Source: Aggregatilinea lenta
Lineage (GTDB): Bacteria; Chloroflexota; Anaerolineae; Aggregatilineales; Aggregatilineaceae
Reading direction: 5' to 3'
Length of the DNA stretch: 64,000 nucleotides
Assembly: GCF_003569045.1 (NCBI RefSeq)
Contig: NZ_BFCB01000003.1
Location: forward strand, 2,046,001-2,110,000
Shown one piece after another: positions 7,992 to 16,032 of this stretch; the first letter of the stretch is position 1, and every line of letters begins with the position of its first letter. The notes beneath the pieces were generated by a model. It was not told where the DNA came from. It saw only the letters and a program-made list of their open reading frames with translations, and ran no database searches. Made by a program: the position numbers and the translations under genes.

Positions 7992-8675
7992 TTACCGAAC
8001 GGCCATCGTCCGCAATAGTTCAGCGTTGGTAATCATGATCTTGTGGCGGTCGAAGCGGATAACCCCTGTATCCTGGAGCTTAGCGAGCACCCGGCTGATC
8101 GTTTCAGGTGTCGTCGCCAGGTGCGCCGCAATGGCAGCTCGCGTCACACCCGGACCACTCAGCGATGGATTCTCGGCCTGTGCTAATAAGAACCGAGCCA
8201 GTCGGACAATCACCGGGTATAGGGTCAGGTCTTCGATCTGGTGACCCAGAGCACGAATACGCGCCCCCATCATTTTCAGCGCCGCGTGCGCCATGACAGG
8301 ATAGCGATCCAGGGTGCGCTCCATCATCTCAGTTGGCAGCAGCCACGCTGACACAGGACTCATGGCAATCGCATTGGCAGGCGTAGGACCACCATCCAGT
8401 GCTGCAATATCATTGAATGAATCACCGGGGCCAAGCAAGTGGAGAATATACTCATTACCGGCCAAACTCAGCTTGGTGATTTTGATATTGCCATCCTCGA
8501 TGATCCACAAACCACGCGATTCGTCGCCTTCGAAAAAGATCGCTTCGTCCGGGGAAAATGTGAGATGAATAGCCTCACGCGCCAGACCAGCAAGTTCACC
8601 AGGAACTAACACACTGAAATACGGTATTTCCGCTAAGTACTCGTTTAAGGGCGTGGCAGATTCAGGAGTTTTCAT
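7992..8675 (-). CDS. Crp/Fnr-family regulator (DNR/NnrR-like)
   Basis: The 227-residue protein has an N-terminal cyclic-nucleotide-binding-type beta barrel (about residues 15-130: FFEGDESRGLWIIEDGNIKI) and a C-terminal HTH_Crp. The recognition helix TTPETISRVLAKL keeps the E--SR residues that read TTGA half-sites. There is no N-terminal cysteine cluster, so it is not a classical [4Fe-4S] FNR; a heme/NO-sensing DNR or NnrR type fits better. It lies just upstream of the ferredoxin-nirK operon, with two TTGAT-N4-ATCAA-type boxes between, and is the likely direct regulator. Confidence 0.9.
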   Translation of the reverse strand: MKTPESATPLNEYLAEIPYFSVLVPGELAGLAREAIHLTFSPDEAIFFEGDESRGLWIIEDGNIKITKLSLAGNEYILHLLGPGDSFNDIAALDGGPTPANAIAMSPVSAWLLPTEMMERTLDRYPVMAHAALKMMGARIRALGHQIEDLTLYPVIVRLARFLLAQAENPSLSGPGVTRAAIAAHLATTPETISRVLAKLQDTGVIRFDRHKIMITNAELLRTMAVR

Positions 8676-8818
8676 CGTTGATTGTTTAGTCCGCTCTCAT
8701 TCAACATTCAGGTCACTAGCGTACCATAACGCCCCCGGACTTGGAAGGTTCCAGAACATCAGCACTGGAAGAAATAGCTTTAAATGCGCCATAGAATGCA
8801 TTTTCGACAAAGCTTCCC

Positions 8819-8864
8819 CCAAAAAACTATTGCTCAGGTGCACACTGTGCAGCACCTGAGCAAT
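8819..8864 (-). terminator. Rho-independent terminator of the secreted-protein gene
   Basis: A perfect 13-bp inverted repeat (ATTGCTCAGGTGC at 8829-8841 with its complement at 8852-8864) is followed, on the minus strand, by a run of six T residues. It sits just past the stop of the leftward gene at 8922. Confidence 0.88.
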
Positions 8865-8921
8865 TCTTGTTGCAATACCTTTTGCCGAAAATCGGGACAT
8901 CTCTATCCCGCGCCGTTCGCG

Positions 8922-9572
8922 CTAACCGGTCGTATCGGGGATAAGGTGGAAATTCGCACGATTGGCGTTGACACCGCGCACTGGCTCGAACCGGTCCCAG
9001 TATGCCACGTAATCTTTGGTGACTGTGACTCCGACAAACATCGAGGCAGGAGCGCCAACGGCAAGACGGCTGCTCACCGTAAGCACACCAGAGCCAGCCG
9101 GGTTTCCGTCTGCATCCGCATAGGCGATGCGCATCACGGCCAGACCAGACCGCGCATCTGTGCGCTCAGCGATGGTGTCTCCGATGACAGGCGGGATGGT
9201 GCCCGGCGCTTCCACAAAGCTGATGAGATCCGTCACCGTGTACGTTCCCTCTCCCGTAGGCCGCAACCCATGTTCTGGGTAGGTCGTCCACGTTCCGCCG
9301 CCAGTTACCGCAGTGGGGTCGTCGGTTTGAAACGTTCCGGAACCGGTGAGCATGATGATCGTGCCATCCTGTGCGTAGGCGTAGGCGACACCGCCCTCCC
9401 CAGACGCGAAGGGCTCCATAAAAGGCTCGTCGTCAACGAACTGGAAAATATCCCAACGGTAGGTGGCGGCGCCGTCTTGAGCGCTCGCGCTTTTGATTCC
9501 AAACGTGACGCCGCCGAGTAACCCGACGAGCACACCGATCACCACGAAACTTCTTATTGTCCGCATAGTCAT
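8922..9572 (-). CDS. Secreted protein of unknown function
   Basis: A 216-residue protein with a clear Sec signal peptide (TIRSFVVIGVLVGLLGGVTF, cleavage near SASA-QD). The mature part is rich in G, T, D and V, as in extracellular beta-sheet proteins, and contains PTAVTGGGTWTTY and TGEGTYTVTDLISFVEAPG. These resemble short repeated beta-hairpin segments of secreted bacterial proteins of unknown role. It has its own terminator downstream and appears monocistronic. Confidence 0.7.
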   Translation of the reverse strand: MTMRTIRSFVVIGVLVGLLGGVTFGIKSASAQDGAATYRWDIFQFVDDEPFMEPFASGEGGVAYAYAQDGTIIMLTGSGTFQTDDPTAVTGGGTWTTYPEHGLRPTGEGTYTVTDLISFVEAPGTIPPVIGDTIAERTDARSGLAVMRIAYADADGNPAGSGVLTVSSRLAVGAPASMFVGVTVTKDYVAYWDRFEPVRGVNANRANFHLIPDTTG

Positions 9573-10078
9573 TGCTCCTTGTGCTTACGATCGAATACGC
9601 ATATCGGACAATCGATTGAGGTCAGTATCAACTCCAAAACGCACCACTGGCGCTACTGACCAGCAGATTGCATTCTGATGTTGAGGCGGTGTCGAAGGTC
9701 TCTGCCGCCGGCCTAATTGCATCTGCTGTCCGATTTCTCTCTGACCATACCATCCATTGGTTTGCGCGTCTCCGACTTAAGTCGAATTTGCTCATACCGC
9801 TAAAAAACCTCATTGTGGATGAAGTTTTTTTCTGCCCGATTCAGAATAGATGTGCATAGTAGACAGCACGCCTCTATCAATCAATCTCCAAGGATTGCCC
9901 ACACCCCGCAATCACGACCTTTCCAGCCTCTCCGGTTTGTATATCAGAAACGAATTCTTCCCACATAGTGTCATGGAACTTTTTATTTGTTGCTGCGATA
10001 GTTGACAGATATCCGTTGGAGATATAATATTCAAGTATTCTCTTTATAAAAGGAATATCGTGCATAGGAACACTATCC
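9573..10078. other. Intergenic region with divergent promoters
   Basis: About 500 bases separate two divergent genes. The right part (roughly 9960-10078) is AT-rich and probably carries the promoter of the ArsR-rhodanese gene. I see no confident RNA gene or repeat. A small minus-strand frame (9877-10137) overlaps the next gene's start and is not convincing. Confidence 0.4.
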
Positions 10079-10744
10079 ATGGACATCAAATACCAGCAGA
10101 AGAGCCGACTGTACGACCTCTTCGCCCAGATCGGCAAGGCACTGTCCAGTCCTGGCAGGCTGGAACTTCTGGACTTGCTAACTCAGGCCCCGCGCACCGT
10201 CGAAGAACTCGCGGTCGAAACGGGCATGAGCATCTCCAACACCTCGCAGCATTTACAGCGGCTCAAGCAGGCACACCTGGTTGCAACCGAGCGGGAAGGA
10301 ACCTTCATCCGCTACCGGCTGGCTGCTTCTGCCGTGGGTGAACTCTGGCACACGCTGCGCCAGGTGGCCGAACAGCAGCTTAGCGATGTTGACCTGGCCC
10401 TGGACGACTATCGCGAGCGACGTCACGAGTTTGAGCGCATCAGTGCCCAGGACTTACGGCTGCGCCTTCAAAGCAGAGACGTGGTCCTGCTTGATGCGCG
10501 TCCTACGGTGGAGTACGAAACCGGCCATCTGCCCGGCGCGCTGTCCGTCCCGGTCGAAACTGTAGAACAGTTGCTGAAATCACTTCCCGACGACAAGACC
10601 ATTGTGGCTTACTGTCGCGGCCCTTACTGCGTGCTGGCCGATGAAGTCCTGGCAATGTTCGCCCAGGCTGGCAGACAGGTTGCACGGCTGGAAGAAGGCG
10701 TTACCGAGTGGCAGATGGCAGGTTATGAAGTCTCTCGTGCATAA
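10079..10744 (+). CDS. ArsR-family regulator fused to a rhodanese domain
   Basis: Residues 10-100 form an ArsR winged helix (SSPGRLELLDLLTQAPRTVE, then MSISNTSQHLQRLKQAHLV). Residues 125-221 form a rhodanese domain: VVLLDARPTVEYETGHLPGA, the catalytic cysteine C179 in AYCRGPYC, and the closing GVTEWQMAGYEV. C184 is a second cysteine in the active loop. ArsR-rhodanese fusions are known regulators in which sulfane sulfur on the rhodanese cysteine is thought to modulate DNA binding. It begins a sulfur cluster, 26 bases before the DsrE-like gene. Confidence 0.92.
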   Translation: MDIKYQQKSRLYDLFAQIGKALSSPGRLELLDLLTQAPRTVEELAVETGMSISNTSQHLQRLKQAHLVATEREGTFIRYRLAASAVGELWHTLRQVAEQQLSDVDLALDDYRERRHEFERISAQDLRLRLQSRDVVLLDARPTVEYETGHLPGALSVPVETVEQLLKSLPDDKTIVAYCRGPYCVLADEVLAMFAQAGRQVARLEEGVTEWQMAGYEVSRA

Positions 10745-10770
10745 TCACTGAAGGAGAAAGTACACATCCA

Positions 10771-11136
10771 ATGGATAGTCCAACCGCACAAAATATCCTG
10801 ATTATTATCAACGATGGACCCTACGGCAATGAGCGTGCTTATAATGCGCTGCGCCTGGGGATGAATCTGGCGAAACGGGCCGAGGCAACTGTGCGTGTAT
10901 TTCTGGTAGGCGATGGCGTGGCATGCGCCAAACGCAACCAGACCACGCCCCAGGGATACTATAATGTCGAGCGGATGCTCAAACCGATCCTCCAGCGCGG
11001 CCAGGTCGCGGTTTGAAACAGCTGCTGTGAGGCTCGCGGGTTCGAGCCAGAGGTGTTAATCGAAGGCGTTGTGATTGGGTCGATGGATCTCCAGGGGGAG
11101 TGGACCCTGGCTGCCGACAAAGTGCTGGCTTTCTAA
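10771..11136 (+). CDS. DsrE-family sulfur-relay protein, candidate selenoprotein (TGA = Sec82)
   Basis: The frame encodes 81 residues typical of DsrE-like proteins (NDGPYGNERAYNALRLGMNL, VFLVGDGVACAK, GYYNVERMLK), reaches TGA at 11014-11016, then continues as NSCCEARGF, VLIEGV, GSMDLQGEWTLAADKVLAF and a TAA at 11134. Homologs have CGTCMDARG there, so TGA occupies the first cysteine and gives a U-x-x-C redox motif, the classic selenocysteine context. A stem-loop begins 14 bases after TGA. Conventional gene calling would truncate the protein at 81 residues. Neighbours (rhodanese regulator, SQR-like flavoprotein) support a sulfur-transfer role. The alternative is a recent nonsense mutation. Confidence 0.8.
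11031..11048 (+). promoter_or_regulatory. Candidate bacterial SECIS stem-loop
   Basis: GGCTCG (11031-11036) pairs with CGAGCC (11043-11048) around a six-base loop CGGGTT. The loop guanines lie about 22-24 bases after the TGA, within the 16-37-base window of bacterial SECIS elements, which need a G in the apical loop. Confidence 0.6.
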
Positions 11137-11204
11137 GTCTCTCCACATCATAGACCAGGGCGGCAGGCGTGTGTCTGCCGCCTCGTCGTACTCAGGAGAA
11201 AACC

Positions 11205-12440
11205 ATGAGCAGTAAAACGATCCTCATTCTCGGAGGTGGCGTCGGAGGGCTGGTCACGGCCAATGAACTGCGCCATCACCTACCGCTTGAACACCGGATT
11301 GTGGTCATCGACCGGCAGACCCAGCACATCCACAACCCCTCCCTGTTGTGGCTGATGGTGGGTTGGCGCGACGCGTCGAACCTCCAAGCCGATCTGCGCC
11401 AACTGGCGCGCCGCAATGTCGAGTTTGTGCAAGCCGACATCCAGGCTATCGAGCCGGACAACCATCGTGTGCAAACTTCCGCAGGGGAATTTGCTGGCGA
11501 TTACCTGGTGATCTCCCTGGGCGCGCAGCCTGCTCCTGAACTGACGCCAGGGTTTGTCGAAGCAGCGCACACACCGTACACGCTGGAGGGCGCGAGCCAA
11601 CTGCGTCAGGCTCTGGTCGAATTCAAGGGCGGGAAGTTGGTTGTCGCTGTCACCGGCCTGCCGTACCGCTGCCCGGCTGCGCCCTACGAGACAGCATTGA
11701 TATTGCACGCGTACCTGAAAAAGCGTGGCCTGCGGGATCAGACTGACATGGTGATGATCTCGCCGGAAGCCATGCCGATGGGCACTGCCGGTCCCGTCAT
11801 GGGGCAAGCGATCCAGAGAATGCTGGCCGAACGCGATATTCCCTATCGCCCATTGACCCCCTCCCAAGCCATCGACGCTGACAGCCATGAGCTGATTCTG
11901 AACTCCGGCGAACATGTTCCGTTTGATCTGCTGGTGGGAGTTCCTGCGCATCGCAGCCCGCAGGTTGTGCGCGAGTCGGGATTGACCAATGAAGCCGGGT
12001 GGATTCCGGTTGACGCAACTTCCCTGGCAACACGCGCTGAAGGTGTTTATGCGCTGGGCGATGTGACCGTCATCCCCCTGCCGGGACGCTTCCAGCCGGA
12101 CGCAGCGCTGACACTCCCCAAAGCAGGCGTTTTCGCCCACCGGCAGGCGGAGGTGGTTGCGTTCAACCTGGCAATGGAGATATCCGGTCGGACAGAACGC
12201 CGCGCTTTTGACGGTCTGGGCGGCTGTTTTGTCGAACTGGGCGATGGTCGGGCGGGTTACGGCGCGGGCAATTTCTATCATCCCCAAGCGCCAGCCGTGA
12301 CGCTGCGCAACCCTACCCGGTATTGGCACTGGGCGAAAGTACTGGTCGAAAAGTACTGGCTGTGGCGCTGGTTCTCATCCCGGTTCGCCAATGCGCAGTC
12401 CATCGGTGACCGGCTATTGTTTGGGCGGACGTCACGTTAA
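11205..12440 (+). CDS. SQR-like FAD/NAD(P) oxidoreductase
   Basis: The 411-residue flavoprotein begins KTILILGGGVGGLVTANEL, a Rossmann FAD site. It has GVYALGDVTVIPLPGRFQPD, the second FAD motif that precedes the quinone site in sulfide:quinone oxidoreductases. VTGLPYRCPAAPYETA holds the conserved cysteine of the SQR superfamily. ATG 11205 follows AGGAG; an earlier in-frame start at 11169 lacks a ribosome binding site. With the rhodanese regulator and DsrE-like protein it forms a sulfide/sulfane-sulfur cluster. Typical SQRs have three key cysteines; I see only one clear candidate, so the acceptor and substrate are uncertain. Confidence 0.85.
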   Translation: MSSKTILILGGGVGGLVTANELRHHLPLEHRIVVIDRQTQHIHNPSLLWLMVGWRDASNLQADLRQLARRNVEFVQADIQAIEPDNHRVQTSAGEFAGDYLVISLGAQPAPELTPGFVEAAHTPYTLEGASQLRQALVEFKGGKLVVAVTGLPYRCPAAPYETALILHAYLKKRGLRDQTDMVMISPEAMPMGTAGPVMGQAIQRMLAERDIPYRPLTPSQAIDADSHELILNSGEHVPFDLLVGVPAHRSPQVVRESGLTNEAGWIPVDATSLATRAEGVYALGDVTVIPLPGRFQPDAALTLPKAGVFAHRQAEVVAFNLAMEISGRTERRAFDGLGGCFVELGDGRAGYGAGNFYHPQAPAVTLRNPTRYWHWAKVLVEKYWLWRWFSSRFANAQSIGDRLLFGRTSR

Positions 12441-12463
12441 TTCTTCAGAAGGCAACACAACGG

Positions 12464-12693
12464 GTGCCAAAAACAGGGTCCGTGGATAACTTTACGGCTG
12501 ATTATGACGCCTGGTTCGAAGATTTCCGCGCGGTCTACGAATCGGAACTGGAAGCGATCCGGACGCTACTGCCGACAGGCGAATCGGAGATCGAAATCGG
12601 GGTCAGCACGGGAAGGTTCGCTGCACCGTTAGGCGTCAGGTTTGGCATCGAACCCTCGCGGACGATGGCACTCATTGCCTGTTCCGTGTACAT
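12464..12693 (+). pseudogene. Methyltransferase 5' fragment truncated by an IS element
   Basis: From a GTG start the frame encodes the beginning of a class I SAM methyltransferase: FTADYDAWFEDFRAVYESE, then EIEIGVSTGRFAAPLGVRFG, motif I with the GxxTGxF glycine loop. It runs into the left end of the IS at 12694, and the last residues of the open frame come from the element. No continuation appears on the far side of the IS, so the 3' part was lost rather than only interrupted. Confidence 0.75.
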
Positions 12694-12758
12694 TGACCTG
12701 CCCCCCATAAACTGATCCAGTTTGTATGTTAGGATTGGACAATCAAGGAGGCAGAGAA

Positions 12759-13034
12759 ATGCCACGCAAGAGGTATTCACCCGACGAGATCATCCACAAG
12801 TTGCGCGAGGCTGAAGTCTTGCTCAGCCAAGGGCTGACGGTGCAAGAAGCGGTGCGACAGCTCGGCATCGCGGAACAAACCTACTACCGCTGGCGCAAAG
12901 AGTACGGCGGGCTGGACAAGAGCCAAGCGACGCGGCTGAAAGAACTGGAGCGCGAGAACCTGAGGCTGAAGAAGTTGGTGGCGGACCTCTCGCTGGACAA
13001 GTCGATTTTGGAGGAAGCGCTGTCAAAAAAGTAA
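12759..13034 (+). CDS. IS3-family transposase OrfA
   Basis: A 91-residue HTH_Tnp_1 protein: PRKRYSPDEIIHKLREAEVL, GLTVQEAVRQLGIAEQTYYRW, then a leucine-zipper segment (LKELERENLRLKKLVADLSL). The ATG at 12759 has an AAGGAGG ribosome binding site. The sequence AAAAAAG at 13025-13031, just before the stop, is the usual -1 frameshift site producing the OrfAB transposase. Confidence 0.92.
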   Translation: MPRKRYSPDEIIHKLREAEVLLSQGLTVQEAVRQLGIAEQTYYRWRKEYGGLDKSQATRLKELERENLRLKKLVADLSLDKSILEEALSKK

Positions 13035-13057
13035 TCAGCCCGGCCAGGCGACGCGAG

Positions 13058-13894
13058 ATGGTGGCGCATGTTCAGCAGCAGCTGGACATTTCTGAGCGGC
13101 GCGCCTGCCGGGTATTGAGACAGCCCCGTGCCACCCAGCGTTACGCCAGCCAACGGAGTGATGAGGACCGGCGGCTGACGACGCGAATTGTGGAACTTGC
13201 CAGTGCGTACGGTCGCTACGGCTACCGGCGCATCACCGCCTTGCTACGGGACGAAGGCTGGCGTGCGAATCACAAGCGCGTCGAGCGGATCTGGCGTCAA
13301 GAAGGCTTGAAAGTGCCACCCAAACAGCCCAAACGAGGACGGTTGTGGCTGAATGACGGATCCTGTGTCCGTCTGCGGCCCGCCTATCCCAATCATGTGT
13401 GGAGCTACGATTTCATGCAGGACCACACGCATAACGGCGTGCCGTTTCGGATCTTGAACATCATCGACGAGTACACGCGCGAATGCCTGGTCGCGCGCGT
13501 GGAACGATGCTTATCTCATCGTGAGGTGCTGGAAGAACTGACCTGGCTGTTCTGTACGCGGGGGCTACCCGCCTACATCCGTTCCGACAACGGCCCGGAA
13601 TTCACTGCCCAGCGGGTCCGCGACTGGTTGTCTCGCCTGAACGTCGGACCGCTCTTCATCGAGAAGGGCAGCCCCTGGGAGAACGGCTACATCGAGAGCT
13701 TCAATGGCAAGATGCGGGATGAACTACTCAACGGCGAGATCTTCTACTCCCTGAAAGAAGCCCAGGTGCTGATTGAAGACTGGAGGTGCCACTACAACAC
13801 ACGACGACCCCACAGCTCGCTTGACTACCGCCCACCGGCTCCGGGGGCTATACTGGTTCCACCACTCGCCACAAACGCCTGGAGTCTAACTTAA
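13058..13894 (+). CDS. IS3-family transposase OrfB (DDE integrase core)
   Basis: The 278-residue product has an HTH_21 segment (YGRYGYRRITALLRDEGW) and the rve catalytic core: first Asp in WSYDFMQD, second in IRSDNGPEFTAQ, Glu in SPWENGYIESFNGKMRDEL. It ends in the usual YNTRRPHSSLDYRPPAP. The frame opens upstream into the -1 frame of orfA, so the active protein is probably the OrfAB fusion. Catalytic residues are intact, so the element may be active. Confidence 0.93.
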   Translation: MVAHVQQQLDISERRACRVLRQPRATQRYASQRSDEDRRLTTRIVELASAYGRYGYRRITALLRDEGWRANHKRVERIWRQEGLKVPPKQPKRGRLWLNDGSCVRLRPAYPNHVWSYDFMQDHTHNGVPFRILNIIDEYTRECLVARVERCLSHREVLEELTWLFCTRGLPAYIRSDNGPEFTAQRVRDWLSRLNVGPLFIEKGSPWENGYIESFNGKMRDELLNGEIFYSLKEAQVLIEDWRCHYNTRRPHSSLDYRPPAPGAILVPPLATNAWSLT

Positions 13895-14146
13895 CGAGTG
13901 GTACAGACTCTGGGGGCAGGTCAAGGGCGTAAAGGTCCCTTGTCATACGCACGATCTAGGGTGTCATACAACCTCACTGGATCAATTACTGCCTCAATTT
14001 TCTTTCCAGCGAGACGTTTGTTAAAGTCAACCATTGGCTCCACCTGAAGGCTATACTAGCTATAGGGGCTGAACACGCTTTGCCCTAGACTCAGATGTTC
14101 TCGGCCCTTTTCGATCACCGAGAACGCACTACCTTACGTGTAACAT

Positions 14147-15733
14147 TCAGCGTTGTAGGCTGTGTTTCTGAAAAATCCAGCTGACCAGTCTTTTCACAGA
14201 ATCGTAGAGAAGTGATGATGCTTCAAAGGGAGACGATGCTAGTTGTCGGCAGGAATGTTGGCAAGAGTTTAAGTAGTAACAGACACCGTCCCCGACCTGA
14301 CGATAGCCACATATTGGAACTCCATCTGTTGTTTCTACCAGAACGATCGAATCTGGACGTGCTTCCGCTATTTCATAGGAGCTCGTGTATTCGAATTGAC
14401 CAGAAAAAATCTTCTGTGCAATTTCGTGTTCCGTAGGTACACATGAGAGTTTCACATCCTCTATGTACTTAATATATTTAAAGGGCAAACACATGGAAAA
14501 AAGCTGCGATCTGGTTTCCCAACCCACCCACGGCGTTGCCAGCAGTATGCCGCCGGATCGGAGAAAATACTCCAGGGTCGAATATAGCCTACCGCTACCA
14601 ACAATTCCCATGTGCTCGCCGCGTACGAGTACAACTAGATCATACACGCCGAGAATTTCCTCTAGTCTTAAGTCAAATGATTCAAGCGCAATATTCGTGA
14701 TTGGGTCTAATTCAGTGCTCACCAAAAAGTAACCGGCATTTTCGACAGTAAACCCCAACTGATGTGAGAAATCCGTTCCATCTGTCAGCATTAGAGCTGC
14801 AGGGATTTGCATAGCAGATCTTAATGCGAATGACTTAACAAGCCAGTTGTCGCTATTCGCGAGAAGGACTTCAGTCTGTTGAGTTGAGATTGTAGAACCT
14901 AAATAGAGCAATGTATCGATAGCAGTACTCAGAACCAATGTGTCTTGTTCATCTACGAGACGAGTAATAACCAACCCGGACGCATATTCCAATCGTAGAC
15001 TTCGGATCAGGCGAAGTGCACCTGAGCGAATACTTACATTTGTATGCCTGAGAGCAAGTTCTAGGATTTCCAAAAGGCTGGCATGATCAATGCCGGAAAG
15101 CCAGTTTGTTAAGTCCGGAATAATCTCATTAAACCCTTCCTGTTTTGAGGCCAGAACCACACCATACAGAATGTACTCTGACAAATCAGAACTCACTCCT
15201 GCTATCGAAATGCCTGGAAGAACGAAACGAAGTGCATTTACGTCTAACAGGTCGCGTTCATGTGCCCCGAACATTAACCAATCCTCATAATTCCTCCTTA
15301 CAACATCGTGCGCTCGCTGGCGGGCGACAGCATCTTCCTGAACTCCAACTCCTAAACTCGAAAGTACTCGCTCTAGAGCAGTTTCAAAGGGTAATCCGAC
15401 AAAATCGATATATTGGAATCGATTCAATTGAAAGTGTAGGTTCGCCGGACGATACAAGATGGGAATAACTATTTTCTCCTGGTCAAGAAAATACTGCCAT
15501 TCATCTTCTACGTTCGATGATGCCATTGAGTTTGGAGAAACGATCAATAACATAGTCTGGCAACTATCGAGTCCGGCTTGAACGGCTTTGCTCCATTTCA
15601 CTCCAGGTACAATATCGCGTGTGTCCAGCCACGCTTCAACGCCATATTCCAGAAGAGAAGTGGCTATCTTGTTCGCGAATTCCATATCATGGCGACTGTA
15701 GCTAATGAACACTTTGGGCATGTACTCGCTCAC
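14147..15733 (-). CDS. TIR-domain protein with HEAT-like repeats and a C-terminal glutaminase-like domain
   Basis: Residues 6-125 form a bacterial TIR domain: KVFISYSRHDMEFANKIATS, AWLDTRDIVPGVKW, LLIVSPNSMASSNVEDEWQY, with E78 in the position of the NADase glutamate. Residues about 170-310 are helical repeats (LLEILELALRHTNVSIRSGA). Residues about 330-528 look like a class I glutamine-amidotransferase/ThuA fold (LEEILGVYDLVVLVRGEH, LRSGGILLATPWVGW) without an obvious catalytic cysteine. TIR effectors cleave NAD+ in anti-phage defence. It lies beside a NACHT-CHAT gene on the same strand, 300 bases apart. The C-terminal assignment is tentative. Confidence 0.8.
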   Translation of the reverse strand: MSEYMPKVFISYSRHDMEFANKIATSLLEYGVEAWLDTRDIVPGVKWSKAVQAGLDSCQTMLLIVSPNSMASSNVEDEWQYFLDQEKIVIPILYRPANLHFQLNRFQYIDFVGLPFETALERVLSSLGVGVQEDAVARQRAHDVVRRNYEDWLMFGAHERDLLDVNALRFVLPGISIAGVSSDLSEYILYGVVLASKQEGFNEIIPDLTNWLSGIDHASLLEILELALRHTNVSIRSGALRLIRSLRLEYASGLVITRLVDEQDTLVLSTAIDTLLYLGSTISTQQTEVLLANSDNWLVKSFALRSAMQIPAALMLTDGTDFSHQLGFTVENAGYFLVSTELDPITNIALESFDLRLEEILGVYDLVVLVRGEHMGIVGSGRLYSTLEYFLRSGGILLATPWVGWETRSQLFSMCLPFKYIKYIEDVKLSCVPTEHEIAQKIFSGQFEYTSSYEIAEARPDSIVLVETTDGVPICGYRQVGDGVCYYLNSCQHSCRQLASSPFEASSLLYDSVKRLVSWIFQKHSLQR

Positions 15734-16032
15734 TTATTAACTGTGATTATCTTGATAATTCTCTTTGACAGCGCGATCCTGCATTTTCCGGCATTCACTT
15801 TCCTTTTGCTGCGTGCGGAAAGCCCCAAACGTTCAGTCAAATCCTCTCCTATGTGTCTCCAAACAAATGCGCCCGGGAATGGCAGAGGCGAGCCAACCGC
15901 GCTTCCCAGTTGGCTAAGCAACGGCCATAATCAAGTGCTGCATGCTGCCCAAGCGAGACACTTTTTCAATGCTAAGGCTGTAGCGCCATAACGATCGTCC
16001 GCTATGCCGCAAGTGCCTTCCTAAACAACAGT
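15734..16032. other. Intergenic gap between TIR and NACHT-CHAT genes
   Basis: 299 bases between two leftward genes. I see no coding potential, strong hairpin or repeat; it presumably holds the promoter of the TIR gene. Confidence 0.4.

Larger units (their letters stand above)
12694..13923 (+). mobile_element. IS3-family (IS407-group type) insertion sequence
   Basis: The 1230-bp element is bounded by imperfect inverted repeats: TGACCTGCCCCC at 12694-12705 and its complement at 13912-13923, with further partial matches inward. Ends start TG and finish CA as in IS3 elements. It carries orfA and orfB with a canonical A AAA AAG slippery site. The flanks (ACAT left, AGGG right) show no target duplication, suggesting a later deletion or recombination beside the element. 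A diverged copy of its right end occurs at 29007. Confidence 0.92.

Noticed and set aside
9877-10137. 86-residue minus-strand frame
   Set aside because: It overlaps the start of the ArsR-rhodanese gene and its promoter; its composition is not decisive and no ribosome binding site is evident.
11280-12329. 349-residue minus-strand frame opposite the SQR-like gene
   Set aside because: Shadow of a well-supported flavoprotein.
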